The notes beneath the pieces were generated by a model that was given only the letters and a program-made list of their open reading frames with translations, was not told the DNA's origin and made no database searches. From Pseudomonas rhizophila (GTDB taxonomy: Bacteria > Pseudomonadota > Gammaproteobacteria > Pseudomonadales > Pseudomonadaceae), in the NCBI RefSeq assembly GCF_003033885.1, contig NZ_CP024081.1, forward strand, positions 2,725,462-2,789,461: a stretch of DNA of 64,000 bases, given 5' to 3'. The position numbers and the translations under genes were made by a program. The stretch's first letter is position 1. Each line of letters starts with the position of its first letter. Of the stretch, positions 8,053 through 15,690 are shown piece by piece.

Positions 8053-8418
8053 ATGGATATGAGCGTGAAGCTGAACTTGTCTTATCCAGCTGCGAAGCCG
8101 GCGACGACATTTGCCGACAAGCCAGTGGAGAAGCCTCGAGCCGATGCTGCCACCGTGGTACCGGTCAAGGATGAGCCAAAAGACGCTGAGGCCGAGCAGG
8201 AAAAGCTGAAGAGAGCGGTTCAGGAGATCGAAACCTTTGTTCAGTCGGTCAAGCGCAACCTGGAGTTCTCAATCGATGAGCCTTCAGGCAAAGTGGTCGT
8301 CAAAGTGATTGCCAGTGGTTCCGGTGAAGTGATTCGCCAGATCCCTAACGAAGAAGTGCTCAAACTGGCGAACAGTTTGAATGATGCAAGCAGCCTGTTG
8401 TTCAGCGCACAAGCCTGA
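8053..8418 (+). CDS. flaG: FlaG family flagellar protein
   Basis: 121 residues from ATG 8053, placed 8 bases behind GAGGTGAT; GTG 8044, ATG 8047 and ATG 8059 are in-frame alternatives. The N-terminal third is variable and Ala/Pro/Glu-rich. The C-terminal FlaG domain shows IETFVQSVKRNLEFSIDE and VVKVIASGSGEVIRQIP. In Pseudomonas and Vibrio FlaG lies between flagellin and fliD and influences filament length; the exact mechanism is not settled. It is followed by an 81-base gap carrying a sigma-54-like site before fliD. Confidence 0.88.
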   Translation: MDMSVKLNLSYPAAKPATTFADKPVEKPRADAATVVPVKDEPKDAEAEQEKLKRAVQEIETFVQSVKRNLEFSIDEPSGKVVVKVIASGSGEVIRQIPNEEVLKLANSLNDASSLLFSAQA

Positions 8419-8422
8419 TAGC

Positions 8423-8438
8423 TGGCACGAATTTTGTT
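8423..8438 (+). promoter_or_regulatory. Candidate sigma-54 promoter of fliD (one -12 mismatch)
   Basis: TGGCACGAATTTTGTT: the -24 part TGGCACG is perfect and the spacing is right, but the usual GC at -12 reads GT. The fliD promoter of P. aeruginosa is RpoN/FleQ dependent, which supports a functional if weaker site. Confidence 0.45.
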
Positions 8439-8499
8439 GTTTGGTTCTTTTGACGTTTTAAAGGTCAAAAGACCGGCGGCACACTGAAGGGAGTCCCAC

Positions 8500-9936
8500 A
8501 TGGCAAGTCCAATTCTACCTGGCTTGGGTTTAGGCTCTGGCCTTGATACCGGTGCTATCGTCAAGGCATTGGTGGATTCTGACAAAGCAGCCAAGCAAGG
8601 TCAGATTGACCGTGCCACCAAGACCAATACCGCCAATATTTCGGGGATCGGCACCCTGAAGTCACTGTTGGCTACCTTCCAGTCCGCGCTTGAAAGCCTG
8701 GGCAGCACCACCACGCCTCAATTCACCGGTGTTTCCGCTACTTCGGCCAATACCAGTGCGCTGACGGTGACAGCCGGGAATTCGGCGGTAAGTGGTATCT
8801 ACTCGGTCAAAGTCACTCAGCTGGCAACCTCCTCAAAAGTTGCCACGGCTGCTTTCGCCGGTGGCGCTTCCAGTGCGGTGGAGACCGGTACGCTGACCAT
8901 CAGCCAGGGCGGTACGGATTACACCCTTGATATCCCTGCTGATTCGACGCTGCAGTCGGTTCGGGACGCTATCAACAGCAAATACTCCTCCAGCGGTCTG
9001 ACCGCCAACATCGTGACCGACAGTTTTGGTTCACGTCTTGTGGTGGGCTCGACTAAAACTGGTGCGGGTAACGATATTTCCCTCAGCGGTGTTGCCAGTC
9101 TTGCGGCTGACGGCTCTGTAGCGATGGCTACCCCCCCCACCGCGACTTCTTCAGGTTCTCTGGTGTTCGCACAGGATGCCGAGTTCAGCGTCGACGGCCT
9201 GGCGATGACCAGTCCGACCAACAAGTTGGATAACGTGGTCTCAGGCTTGAGTATGACGTTAGTCGTTGCCGATACCGGCCCGACGACCGTCACCGTTGCT
9301 GCCAATACCGACGGTCTGAAAGCTTCGATCCAGAAATTTGTCGATGCTTATAACGCGATCGCGAAGGCCGTGACTTCCCTGACCAAGCCATCGACAGATG
9401 CCGAAGGTAACTCGGTTCCGGCAGCATTGACCGGCGACTCATTGCCTCGTTCGCTTTTGGCGGCTATTCGCGCGCCTTTGTCCGAAACCGGTGCTGGCGA
9501 TAAGCTGACCGTGTTGTCGCAGCTGGGAATTACCACCAATCAGACGACTGGTGCCCTGGATTTTGACAGTACAAAGTTCGCAACCGCTGTGAACGAAAAG
9601 CAATTGGGTGGGGAAATCCAGACCCTGTTCACTGGGGAGAATGGCCTGATCGAGCGCATGCAGAATGCACTCAATCCCTACACGGAGACCAGTAAGAAGG
9701 ACTCCAACGGGAAGACCGTGGATAACATCCTGACGGCTCGATCCAAGAACCTGGAAGTTCTCAAGGCGAAACTGAGCGAAGATCAGTTGGCCCTTGATCG
9801 CCGAATCGAGACCCTCACCGCGGTGCTGACCAAAAAGTACAACGACATGGATACCCTGGTGGGCAGGCTGAAAGCCACTGCCAGTAACATCACCTCGATG
9901 TTCGAAGCCATGACGGCACAGCAGAAAAACAGCTGA
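8500..9936 (+). CDS. fliD: Flagellar filament cap protein FliD (HAP2)
   Basis: 478 residues. It caps the growing filament and promotes flagellin polymerisation outside the cell. The N-terminal signature LGLGSGLDTGAIVKALVDS is typical. The centre is rich in Thr/Ser/Ala, and the C-terminal region (about 395-478) is heptad-rich, ending with the KKYNDMDTLVGRLKATASNI segment of the D0 coiled coil. GGGAG precedes ATG 8500. A run of eight C (9131-9138) lies in codons for Thr-Pro-Pro within the variable domain and could be slippage-prone. The gene is closed by a strong terminator and followed by the fliS promoter. Confidence 0.96.
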   Translation: MASPILPGLGLGSGLDTGAIVKALVDSDKAAKQGQIDRATKTNTANISGIGTLKSLLATFQSALESLGSTTTPQFTGVSATSANTSALTVTAGNSAVSGIYSVKVTQLATSSKVATAAFAGGASSAVETGTLTISQGGTDYTLDIPADSTLQSVRDAINSKYSSSGLTANIVTDSFGSRLVVGSTKTGAGNDISLSGVASLAADGSVAMATPPTATSSGSLVFAQDAEFSVDGLAMTSPTNKLDNVVSGLSMTLVVADTGPTTVTVAANTDGLKASIQKFVDAYNAIAKAVTSLTKPSTDAEGNSVPAALTGDSLPRSLLAAIRAPLSETGAGDKLTVLSQLGITTNQTTGALDFDSTKFATAVNEKQLGGEIQTLFTGENGLIERMQNALNPYTETSKKDSNGKTVDNILTARSKNLEVLKAKLSEDQLALDRRIETLTAVLTKKYNDMDTLVGRLKATASNITSMFEAMTAQQKNS

Positions 9937-9952
9937 TTCTGGTCGATACACA

Positions 9953-9997
9953 AAAGCCCGGTAGCGTCTCAGGACGCTCCGGGCTTTCGGCTTTTTC
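9953..9997 (+). terminator. Terminator after fliD
   Basis: AAAGCCCGGTAGCGTC (9953-9968) pairs with GACGCTCCGGGCTTT (9973-9987) with one bulge; a T-rich stretch (CTTTTTC) follows 4 bases later. Confidence 0.8.
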
Positions 9998-10001
9998 GAT
10001 C

Positions 10002-10028
10002 TAAAGTTTTTTGACGCGGCGTCGATAC
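10002..10028 (+). promoter_or_regulatory. Sigma-28 (FliA) promoter of fliS-fliT
   Basis: TAAAGTTT (10002-10009, 8/8 match), an 11-base spacer, then GTCGATAC (10021-10028, 6/8 match to GCCGATAA). It starts directly after the fliD terminator and gives a leader of about 35 bases before fliS. Confidence 0.8.
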
Positions 10029-10070
10029 GCTGTTTATACGAACCGAAGTTTTTTTTTGATGAGGTAGAAC

Positions 10071-10466
10071 ATGAATCCGATGTTAGCCCTTCGCCAATAC
10101 CAGAAGATTGGCGCCCAGGCGCAAACCTCCGAAGCAAGTCCCCATCGTCTGGTGCAGATGCTGATGGAGGGCGGGCTGGACCGCATTGCCCAGGCCAAGG
10201 GTGCGATGGAGCGCAAGGATATCGCCAATAAAGGCGTACTGATCAGTAAGGCCATCGGCATCATTGGCGGTTTGCGTGAAGGCCTGGACCTGGAAAACCA
10301 GGCCGCGTCGGTCACCGAGCTGGATAGCCTCTATACCTACATGATGAAGCGCCTTGCCGAAGCCAACGCCAAGACTGATCCGAAGATCCTCGACGAAGTC
10401 GCCGATCTGCTGAGCACGGTCAAGGAAGGTTGGGATGCCATCGCCGTACCGGGTCCGCAATTCTAA
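10071..10466 (+). CDS. fliS: Flagellin export chaperone FliS
   Basis: 131 residues, all-helical. It binds the FliC C terminus in the cytoplasm, blocks early polymerisation and hands flagellin to FlhA. The N-terminal segment ALRQYQKIGAQAQTSEASPH and the following LVQMLMEGGLDRIAQAKGAM match the family. GAGG stands upstream of ATG 10071. It is followed after 11 bases by the FliT-like gene, so the two form a small FliA-driven unit of late chaperones. Confidence 0.94.
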   Translation: MNPMLALRQYQKIGAQAQTSEASPHRLVQMLMEGGLDRIAQAKGAMERKDIANKGVLISKAIGIIGGLREGLDLENQAASVTELDSLYTYMMKRLAEANAKTDPKILDEVADLLSTVKEGWDAIAVPGPQF

Positions 10467-10477
10467 GGAGCACGCTC

Positions 10478-10774
10478 ATGAGTCTTGTCTTGCAGCGAAT
10501 CGAACAAACCCGTGATGCCCTGGTCGGTGCCCTGGCCGAGCGCAACTGGGAGGCAATCGGTCAATTGGACCTGGCTTGCCGTTCCTGCATGGAAGACGTT
10601 CTGAGCGAGCCTGAGGTAGACGAGGCGGCGTTGCGGAGCAATCTTGAGGAGTTGCTGGGGGTCTATCGGCAGCTGCTGGAGGCGGCCACTGGCGAGCGTC
10701 AGGCGATTGTCGACGAGATGTCGCAGATCCATCAAGCGCAGAACGCGGCAAAGGTTTACCATCTGTTCGGTTAA
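10478..10774 (+). CDS. fliT: FliT-like flagellar export chaperone
   Basis: 98 residues from ATG 10478, with AAGGAG just upstream; the longer frame from 10430 overlaps fliS and is discarded. The sequence is a compact helical bundle (VLQRIEQTRDALVGALAERN through LLEAATGERQAIVDEMSQI). Small proteins at this place after fliS in Pseudomonas are annotated as FliT or FleP-type and would chaperone FliD. Similarity to enterobacterial FliT is low, so the call rests on size, helical pattern and position. The C-terminal QNAAKVYHLFG is a recognisable end motif of these proteins. Confidence 0.7.
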   Translation: MSLVLQRIEQTRDALVGALAERNWEAIGQLDLACRSCMEDVLSEPEVDEAALRSNLEELLGVYRQLLEAATGERQAIVDEMSQIHQAQNAAKVYHLFG

Positions 10775-10808
10775 CGCTCAGTTAATCCGAACAAAGTGCG
10801 CCATAAAT

Positions 10809-10837
10809 TTGACTGTGCACGGTTTTTTGACTTAACT
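10809..10837 (+). promoter_or_regulatory. Candidate sigma-70 promoter of fleQ
   Basis: TTGACT (10809-10814), 17 bases, then TTAACT (10832-10837), in the 169-base gap before fleQ. The -35 is good and the -10 poor (3/6). A sigma-70 promoter is expected since FleQ heads the hierarchy. Confidence 0.4.
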
Positions 10838-10943
10838 AGTGGCTGTTTACAGATTTCAGGCGTCTACAGGCATGACAAGTCTGCAAGCGTCTAGCTTGCC
10901 CCCAAATTCCGGGCATTGAGTTGACTAGGGAAGTTGCTATTGC

Positions 10944-12419
10944 ATGTGGCGTGAAACCAAAATTCTCCTGATCGATGACGATAGCGTCCGCCGCCGCGAT
11001 TTGGCGGTGATCCTAAATTTTCTTGGTGAAGAAAATTTACCCTGCGGAAGCCATGACTGGCAGCAGGCCGTCGGCTCTTTGTCGTCCAGTCGTGAGGTCA
11101 TTTGCGTTCTGATCGGAACCGTAAATGCACCCGCAACGCTTTTGGGCTTGCTAAAGACACTCTCAACCTGGGATGAGTTCCTTCCGGTTTTGTTAATGGG
11201 CGAAAATTCTTCCGTTGACTTGCCTGAGGACCAGCGCCGCCGGGTACTTTCCACCTTGGAAATGCCTCCCAGCTACAGCAAGTTGCTCGATTCGCTGCAC
11301 CGCGCCCAGGTTTATCGCGAGATGTACGACCAGGCGCGCGAGCGCGGCCGGCATCGCGAGCCCAACCTTTTCCGTAGTCTTGTTGGCACCAGTCGGGCGA
11401 TCCAGCATGTGCGCCAGATGATGCAGCAGGTCGCCGATACCGACGCCAGCGTGTTGATCCTGGGTGAGTCGGGCACCGGCAAGGAAGTGGTTGCGCGTAA
11501 CCTGCACTACCATTCCAAGCGTCGCGAAGCGCCGTTCGTGCCGGTCAACTGCGGTGCGATCCCGGCCGAGTTGCTCGAGAGCGAACTGTTCGGACACGAG
11601 AAGGGCGCCTTCACCGGCGCCATCACCAGCCGGGCCGGGCGGTTCGAGCTGGCCAACGGCGGCACGCTGTTTCTCGATGAAATCGGTGATATGCCGTTGC
11701 CGATGCAGGTCAAGTTGCTGCGAGTCTTGCAGGAACGCACCTTCGAGCGCGTGGGCAGCAACAAGACCCAGAGCGTCGATGTACGAATCATCGCCGCGAC
11801 CCACAAGAACCTCGAGAGCATGATCGAGGTGGGCAGTTTCCGCGAAGACCTCTATTACCGCCTCAATGTTTTCCCGATTGAAATGGCACCGCTGCGTGAG
11901 CGGGTCGAAGACATCCCGCTGCTGATGAACGAACTGATTTCGCGCATGGAGCACGAGAAGCGCGGCTCGATCCGTTTCAACTCGGCGGCAATCATGTCCC
12001 TGTGCCGCCACGGTTGGCCGGGTAACGTCCGTGAGCTGGCCAATCTGGTCGAGCGCATGGCGATCATGCATCCCTACGGTGTGATCGGCGTGGTCGAGTT
12101 GCCGAAGAAATTCCGTTATGTCGACGATGAAGACGAGCAAATGGTCGATAGCCTGCGCAGCGATCTGGAAGAGCGCGTGGCGATCAACGGCCATACGCCC
12201 GACTTCACCGCCAATGCCTTGCTGCCACCAGAAGGCCTTGACCTCAAGGATTATCTGGGAGGCCTGGAACAAGGCCTTATCCAGCAGGCCCTGGACGATG
12301 CCAACGGTATCGTGGCCCGCGCCGCCGAACGCCTGCGCATCCGTCGTACCACCCTGGTGGAGAAGATGCGCAAGTACGGCATGAGCCGTCGCGAAGGAGA
12401 TGAACAGGCGGATGATTGA
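10944..12419 (+). CDS. fleQ: FleQ, sigma-54-dependent flagellar master regulator and c-di-GMP sensor
   Basis: 491 residues. Residues 1-120 are a receiver-like domain lacking the phospho-acceptor Asp (VLIGTV, Gly58 where Asp is expected). The AAA+ domain has Walker A GESGTGKE (174-181), the sigma-54 loop GAFTGA (221-226) and Walker [11 protein letters not shown] (241-250). The C terminus is a Fis-type helix-turn-helix (about 450-480). LFRS at 142-145 and Arg185-Asn186 match the c-di-GMP-binding residues described for P. aeruginosa FleQ. It activates flagellar sigma-54 promoters and, in relatives, also represses exopolysaccharide genes. FleN, encoded in this window, is its known antagonist. A single-gene unit with its own terminator. 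Confidence 0.97.
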   Translation: MWRETKILLIDDDSVRRRDLAVILNFLGEENLPCGSHDWQQAVGSLSSSREVICVLIGTVNAPATLLGLLKTLSTWDEFLPVLLMGENSSVDLPEDQRRRVLSTLEMPPSYSKLLDSLHRAQVYREMYDQARERGRHREPNLFRSLVGTSRAIQHVRQMMQQVADTDASVLILGESGTGKEVVARNLHYHSKRREAPFVPVNCGAIPAELLESELFGHEKGAFTGAITSRAGRFELANGGTLFLDEIGDMPLPMQVKLLRVLQERTFERVGSNKTQSVDVRIIAATHKNLESMIEVGSFREDLYYRLNVFPIEMAPLRERVEDIPLLMNELISRMEHEKRGSIRFNSAAIMSLCRHGWPGNVRELANLVERMAIMHPYGVIGVVELPKKFRYVDDEDEQMVDSLRSDLEERVAINGHTPDFTANALLPPEGLDLKDYLGGLEQGLIQQALDDANGIVARAAERLRIRRTTLVEKMRKYGMSRREGDEQADD

Positions 12420-12431
12420 CGCCTGTTTTCC

Positions 12432-12461
12432 AACCGCCTGATTTTTCAGGCGGTTTTTTTT
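12432..12461 (+). terminator. Terminator after fleQ
   Basis: AACCGCCTG, loop ATTTTT, CAGGCGGTT, followed by a T run (12454-12461). Perfect 9-base stem. Confidence 0.88.
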
Positions 12462-12477
12462 CGGCACGGGTATTGCT
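12461..12477 (+). promoter_or_regulatory. Sigma-54 promoter of fleSR
   Basis: TCGGCACGGGTATTGCT, with GG at 12463-12464 and GC at 12475-12476 (N10 between). It abuts the fleQ terminator. FleQ activation is expected from the P. aeruginosa hierarchy. Confidence 0.82.
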
Positions 12478-12530
12478 ACATCCCTCGCAACGTTCCGTTT
12501 AACTGACGGTCAGCCAAGCGAGAGAGCACG

Positions 12531-13739
12531 ATGACCCAAGCCGCCCAGATCTCACCTGTCCCCGAGCCGGGGATCATGCCGTCCGCCGAGCAGGCAAGCC
12601 GGGTTGGACTTGAGCAGGCCTTTTCGCTGTTCGACCAGATGTCCAGCCGGTTGACCGATTCCTACAGCCTGCTCGAAGCTCGCGTCACTGAGCTCAAGGG
12701 CGAGCTGGCAGTGGTCAGTGCCCAGCGCATGCAGGAGCTGGCGGAAAAGGAACGGCTGGCTAATCGGCTGCAAAATCTCCTCGACCTGTTGCCCGGTGGC
12801 GTTATCGTCATCGATGCCCATGGGCGCGTGCGCGAAGCCAATCCGGCGGCCTGCGAGCTGCTTGGCCTGCCATTGGAGGGCGAGTTGTGGCGGCACGTCA
12901 TCGCCCGCTGCTTCGCCCCGCGTGAAGACGACGGCCATGAAGTGTCGCTCAAGGACGGTCGGCGCCTGTCCATCTCCACTCGTTCGCTGGACGCCGAGCC
13001 CGGGCAGCTCGTGTTGCTCAATGACCTGACCGAAACCCGTCACCTGCAAGATCAACTGGCCCGCCACGAACGCCTGTCTTCCCTGGGGCGGATGGTGGCC
13101 TCGCTGGCTCATCAGATTCGTACGCCGCTGTCGGCCGCTTTGCTGTACGCCAGTCATCTGACCGAGCAGCAACTGCCGGTGGAAACCCAGCAACGCTTCG
13201 CCGGACGCCTGAAAGAGCGGCTGCACGAGCTGGAGCATCAGGTGCGCGACATGCTGGTGTTCGCTCGTGGCGAGTTGCCATTGACCGATCGCGTCACCCC
13301 CAAGGTCTTGCTGCAATCCTTGCAAGCCGCCGCATTGACTCACGTGCAGGACCTGCCAATTCGCTGGCAATGCGACAGCCATGATGGCGAGGTGTTGTGT
13401 AATCGCGACACCCTGGTGGGCGCAGTGTTGAACCTGATCGAAAACGCGGTCCAGGCCAGCGGCGGCGACGTCCGGCTCAAAGTGCACTTGTTCACACGGG
13501 GCAACACCTTGCGCTTGTGTGTCAGTGACAGTGGTAGCGGCATCGAGCCAGCGGTGCTGGCGCGTTTGGGCGAACCCTTTTTTACCACCAAGACCACAGG
13601 CACGGGCTTGGGCCTGACCGTAGTCAAGGCAGTGGCGCGTGCCCATCAGGGAGAATTGCAACTGCGCTCGCGTCTGGGGCGTGGCACCTGTGCACTGGTG
13701 CTTTTGCCATTGTTTTCCAGTACGCCGGGAGTGGAGTGA
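12531..13739 (+). CDS. fleS: FleS, sensor histidine kinase of the FleSR system
   Basis: 402 residues, no transmembrane segment, so a cytoplasmic kinase. A coiled coil (about 45-80) leads into a PAS domain (about 80-170, LLDLLPGGVIVIDAHGRVRE), then HisKA with phospho-acceptor His194 (SLAHQIRTPL) and a C-terminal HATPase (NLIENAVQAS N box; GSGIEP and TGTGLGLTVV G boxes). It should phosphorylate FleR, encoded next with only a few bases between stop and start. In P. aeruginosa FleSR drives the later sigma-54 class of hook and basal-body genes. Confidence 0.94.
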   Translation: MTQAAQISPVPEPGIMPSAEQASRVGLEQAFSLFDQMSSRLTDSYSLLEARVTELKGELAVVSAQRMQELAEKERLANRLQNLLDLLPGGVIVIDAHGRVREANPAACELLGLPLEGELWRHVIARCFAPREDDGHEVSLKDGRRLSISTRSLDAEPGQLVLLNDLTETRHLQDQLARHERLSSLGRMVASLAHQIRTPLSAALLYASHLTEQQLPVETQQRFAGRLKERLHELEHQVRDMLVFARGELPLTDRVTPKVLLQSLQAAALTHVQDLPIRWQCDSHDGEVLCNRDTLVGAVLNLIENAVQASGGDVRLKVHLFTRGNTLRLCVSDSGSGIEPAVLARLGEPFFTTKTTGTGLGLTVVKAVARAHQGELQLRSRLGRGTCALVLLPLFSSTPGVE

Positions 13740-13744
13740 AGGTC

Positions 13745-15133
13745 ATGGCGATCAAGGTGTTACTGGTTGAGGATGACCGGGCCCTGCGTGAGGCGCTGGC
13801 CGATACCCTGGTGCTGGCCGGGCACGATTACACCGCCGTCGGTTCGGCGGAAGATGCTTTGCTGGCCGTGGCTCAAGAGACCTTCGGCCTGGTGGTCAGT
13901 GACGTCAACATGCCGGGCATGGATGGGCACCAGCTGCTTGGTTTGTTGCGCGCCCGCCAACCTCAATTGCCGGTCCTGCTGATGACTGCCCACGGTGCCG
14001 TCGAGCGTGCCGTGGATGCCATGCGCCAGGGGGCTGCGGATTATCTGGTCAAGCCGTTCGAGCCCAAGGCGCTGTTGGACCTGGTGGCCCGCCATGCCTT
14101 GGGCAGCCCTGCCGTCGAGGGTGAAGGCCCGGTCGCGATCGAACCGGCCAGTGCGCAGTTGCTGGCGTTGGCCGCGCGGGTGGCTCGCAGCGACTCCACT
14201 GTTTTGATTTCCGGCGAATCCGGCACCGGCAAGGAGGTGCTGGCGCGCTACATTCACCAGCAATCCCGGCGTGCCAGCGAACCGTTCATTGCCATTAACT
14301 GTGCGGCGATTCCCGACAATATGTTGGAGGCGACGCTGTTCGGTCACGAGAAGGGCTCGTTTACTGGCGCCATCTCGGCCCAGGCCGGCAAGTTCGAGCA
14401 GGCTGACGGTGGCACCATTCTGCTCGATGAAATTTCCGAAATGCCCCTTGGCCTGCAAGCCAAGCTGTTGCGCGTGTTGCAGGAGCGGGAAGTGGAGCGG
14501 GTGGGTGCGCGCAAGCCTATCAGCCTGGATATCCGCGTGGTGGCGACCACCAACCGCGACCTGGCTGGCGAAGTGGCGGCAGGGCGTTTTCGCGAAGACC
14601 TTTACTACCGTCTATCAGTATTTCCGCTGGCCTGGCGACCGTTGCGCGAGCGCACCGCCGATATCCTGCCGCTGGCCGAGCGTCTGCTGACCAAACACGT
14701 CAATAAAATGAAGCATGCGGCAGCCAGGCTGTCCCCCGAGGCCCAGGCGTTTCTGATCGCCTACCCTTGGCCTGGCAACGTACGGGAGCTGGATAACGCG
14801 ATTCAGCGGGCATTGATTCTGCAGCAGGGCGGTCTGATCCAGCCGGAAGATTTTTGCCTGAGCGGTCCGGTGGCCTGCGCGCCATTGCCGGCCGTGTCAG
14901 CGGTCCCGGCGTTCGCCCCTCCGGCGGAAGTGGAGGGCGAATCGGCCGGTGCTTTGGGAGACGACCTGCGTCGTCGCGAATTCCAGATGATCATCGACAC
15001 CCTGCGCGCCGAGCGCGGGCGTCGCAAGGAAGCGGCCGAGCGCTTGGGGATCAGCCCGCGCACCCTGCGCTACAAGCTGGCGCAAATGCGTGACGCCGGC
15101 ATGGACGTCGAGGCCTACCTGTTCGCCAGTTGA
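13745..15133 (+). CDS. fleR: FleR, NtrC-type response regulator
   Basis: 462 residues from ATG 13745, with GAAGG just upstream; GTG 13736 overlaps the fleS stop and is less likely. The receiver domain keeps phospho-Asp53 (VVSDVNMPGMDG) and LVKPF. The AAA+ domain has GESGTGKE (157-164) and the sigma-54 loop as GSFTGA (204-209), a common Ala-to-Ser variant. The C terminus has a Fis-type helix-turn-helix (AAERLGISPRTLRYKLAQ). Phosphorylated FleR with sigma-54 activates middle flagellar genes. The unit ends in a REP doublet rather than a classic terminator. Confidence 0.95.
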   Translation: MAIKVLLVEDDRALREALADTLVLAGHDYTAVGSAEDALLAVAQETFGLVVSDVNMPGMDGHQLLGLLRARQPQLPVLLMTAHGAVERAVDAMRQGAADYLVKPFEPKALLDLVARHALGSPAVEGEGPVAIEPASAQLLALAARVARSDSTVLISGESGTGKEVLARYIHQQSRRASEPFIAINCAAIPDNMLEATLFGHEKGSFTGAISAQAGKFEQADGGTILLDEISEMPLGLQAKLLRVLQEREVERVGARKPISLDIRVVATTNRDLAGEVAAGRFREDLYYRLSVFPLAWRPLRERTADILPLAERLLTKHVNKMKHAAARLSPEAQAFLIAYPWPGNVRELDNAIQRALILQQGGLIQPEDFCLSGPVACAPLPAVSAVPAFAPPAEVEGESAGALGDDLRRREFQMIIDTLRAERGRRKEAAERLGISPRTLRYKLAQMRDAGMDVEAYLFAS

Positions 15134-15155
15134 GTGATGTGCACCGAATATCCCT

Positions 15156-15244
15156 TGTGGGAGCGGGCTTGCTCGCGAAAGCGATTTACCAGTCGCCGTT
15201 GCATTGACTGAACCACCGCCTTCGCGAGCAAGCCCGCTCCCACA
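15156..15244. repeat. REP doublet (REPIN-like inverted repeat) between fleR and fliE
   Basis: A 24-base arm (15156-15179, starting TGTGGGAGCGGGCTTGCTCG) and its exact reverse complement (15221-15244) flank about 41 bases. The core is the common P. fluorescens-group REP type. The folded RNA could protect or end the fleSR transcript. Confidence 0.9.
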
Positions 15245-15271
15245 TGCATTTGTTTTTTACGGTCACGGAGC

Positions 15272-15287
15272 TGGCACCCTTGTTGCT
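15272..15287 (+). promoter_or_regulatory. Sigma-54 promoter of fliEFGHIJ
   Basis: TGGCACCCTTGTTGCT, with GG 15273-15274 and GC 15285-15286 at exact N10 spacing; 15 of 16 bases agree with TGGCACG-N4-TTGCW. It lies 62 bases before the fliE start. Confidence 0.92.
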
Positions 15288-15348
15288 AATACCTGTGTAC
15301 CCGCTGAGTAAGTGTCAAAAAAATGCGGGCCGCCAGAGAGAGTAGACC

Positions 15349-15675
15349 ATGAGCCAAGGTATTGAATTTAATCGGTTGATGCTGGACATGCGGGCCATGC
15401 AAATGGACGCCATGGCACAGCCTAAGTCGGTCGCGGTCCCGGAAGTGGGCGCCAGCAGTTTTTCCGACATGCTCGGTCAGGCCGTCAATAAAGTGAACGA
15501 TACCCAGCAGGCATCGAGTCAGTTGGCCAGTGCTTTCGAGATTGGCAAAAGTGGCGTCGATCTGACGGACGTGATGATCTCTTCGCAGAAAGCCAGTGTC
15601 TCGTTTCAGGCGTTGACCCAGGTTCGTAACAAGCTGGTTCAAGCCTACCAAGACATCATGCAGATGCCGGTCTAA
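15349..15675 (+). CDS. fliE: Flagellar hook-basal body protein FliE
   Basis: 108 residues. It joins the MS ring to the proximal rod and is the first exported rod part. The C-terminal half carries the family pattern: [20 protein letters not shown], then [20 protein letters not shown] and [13 protein letters not shown] lies before ATG 15349. First gene of a sigma-54-driven operon; fliF follows after 15 bases. Confidence 0.95.
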   Translation: MSQGIEFNRLMLDMRAMQMDAMAQPKSVAVPEVGASSFSDMLGQAVNKVNDTQQASSQLASAFEIGKSGVDLTDVMISSQKASVSFQALTQVRNKLVQAYQDIMQMPV

Positions 15676-15690
15676 GGAAATTATTGAGTC

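Noticed and set aside
15156..15244. Possible CRISPR-like repeats
   Set aside because: The repeats are dispersed inverted pairs, not direct repeats with regular spacers; they are REP doublets. No CRISPR array is seen in the window.
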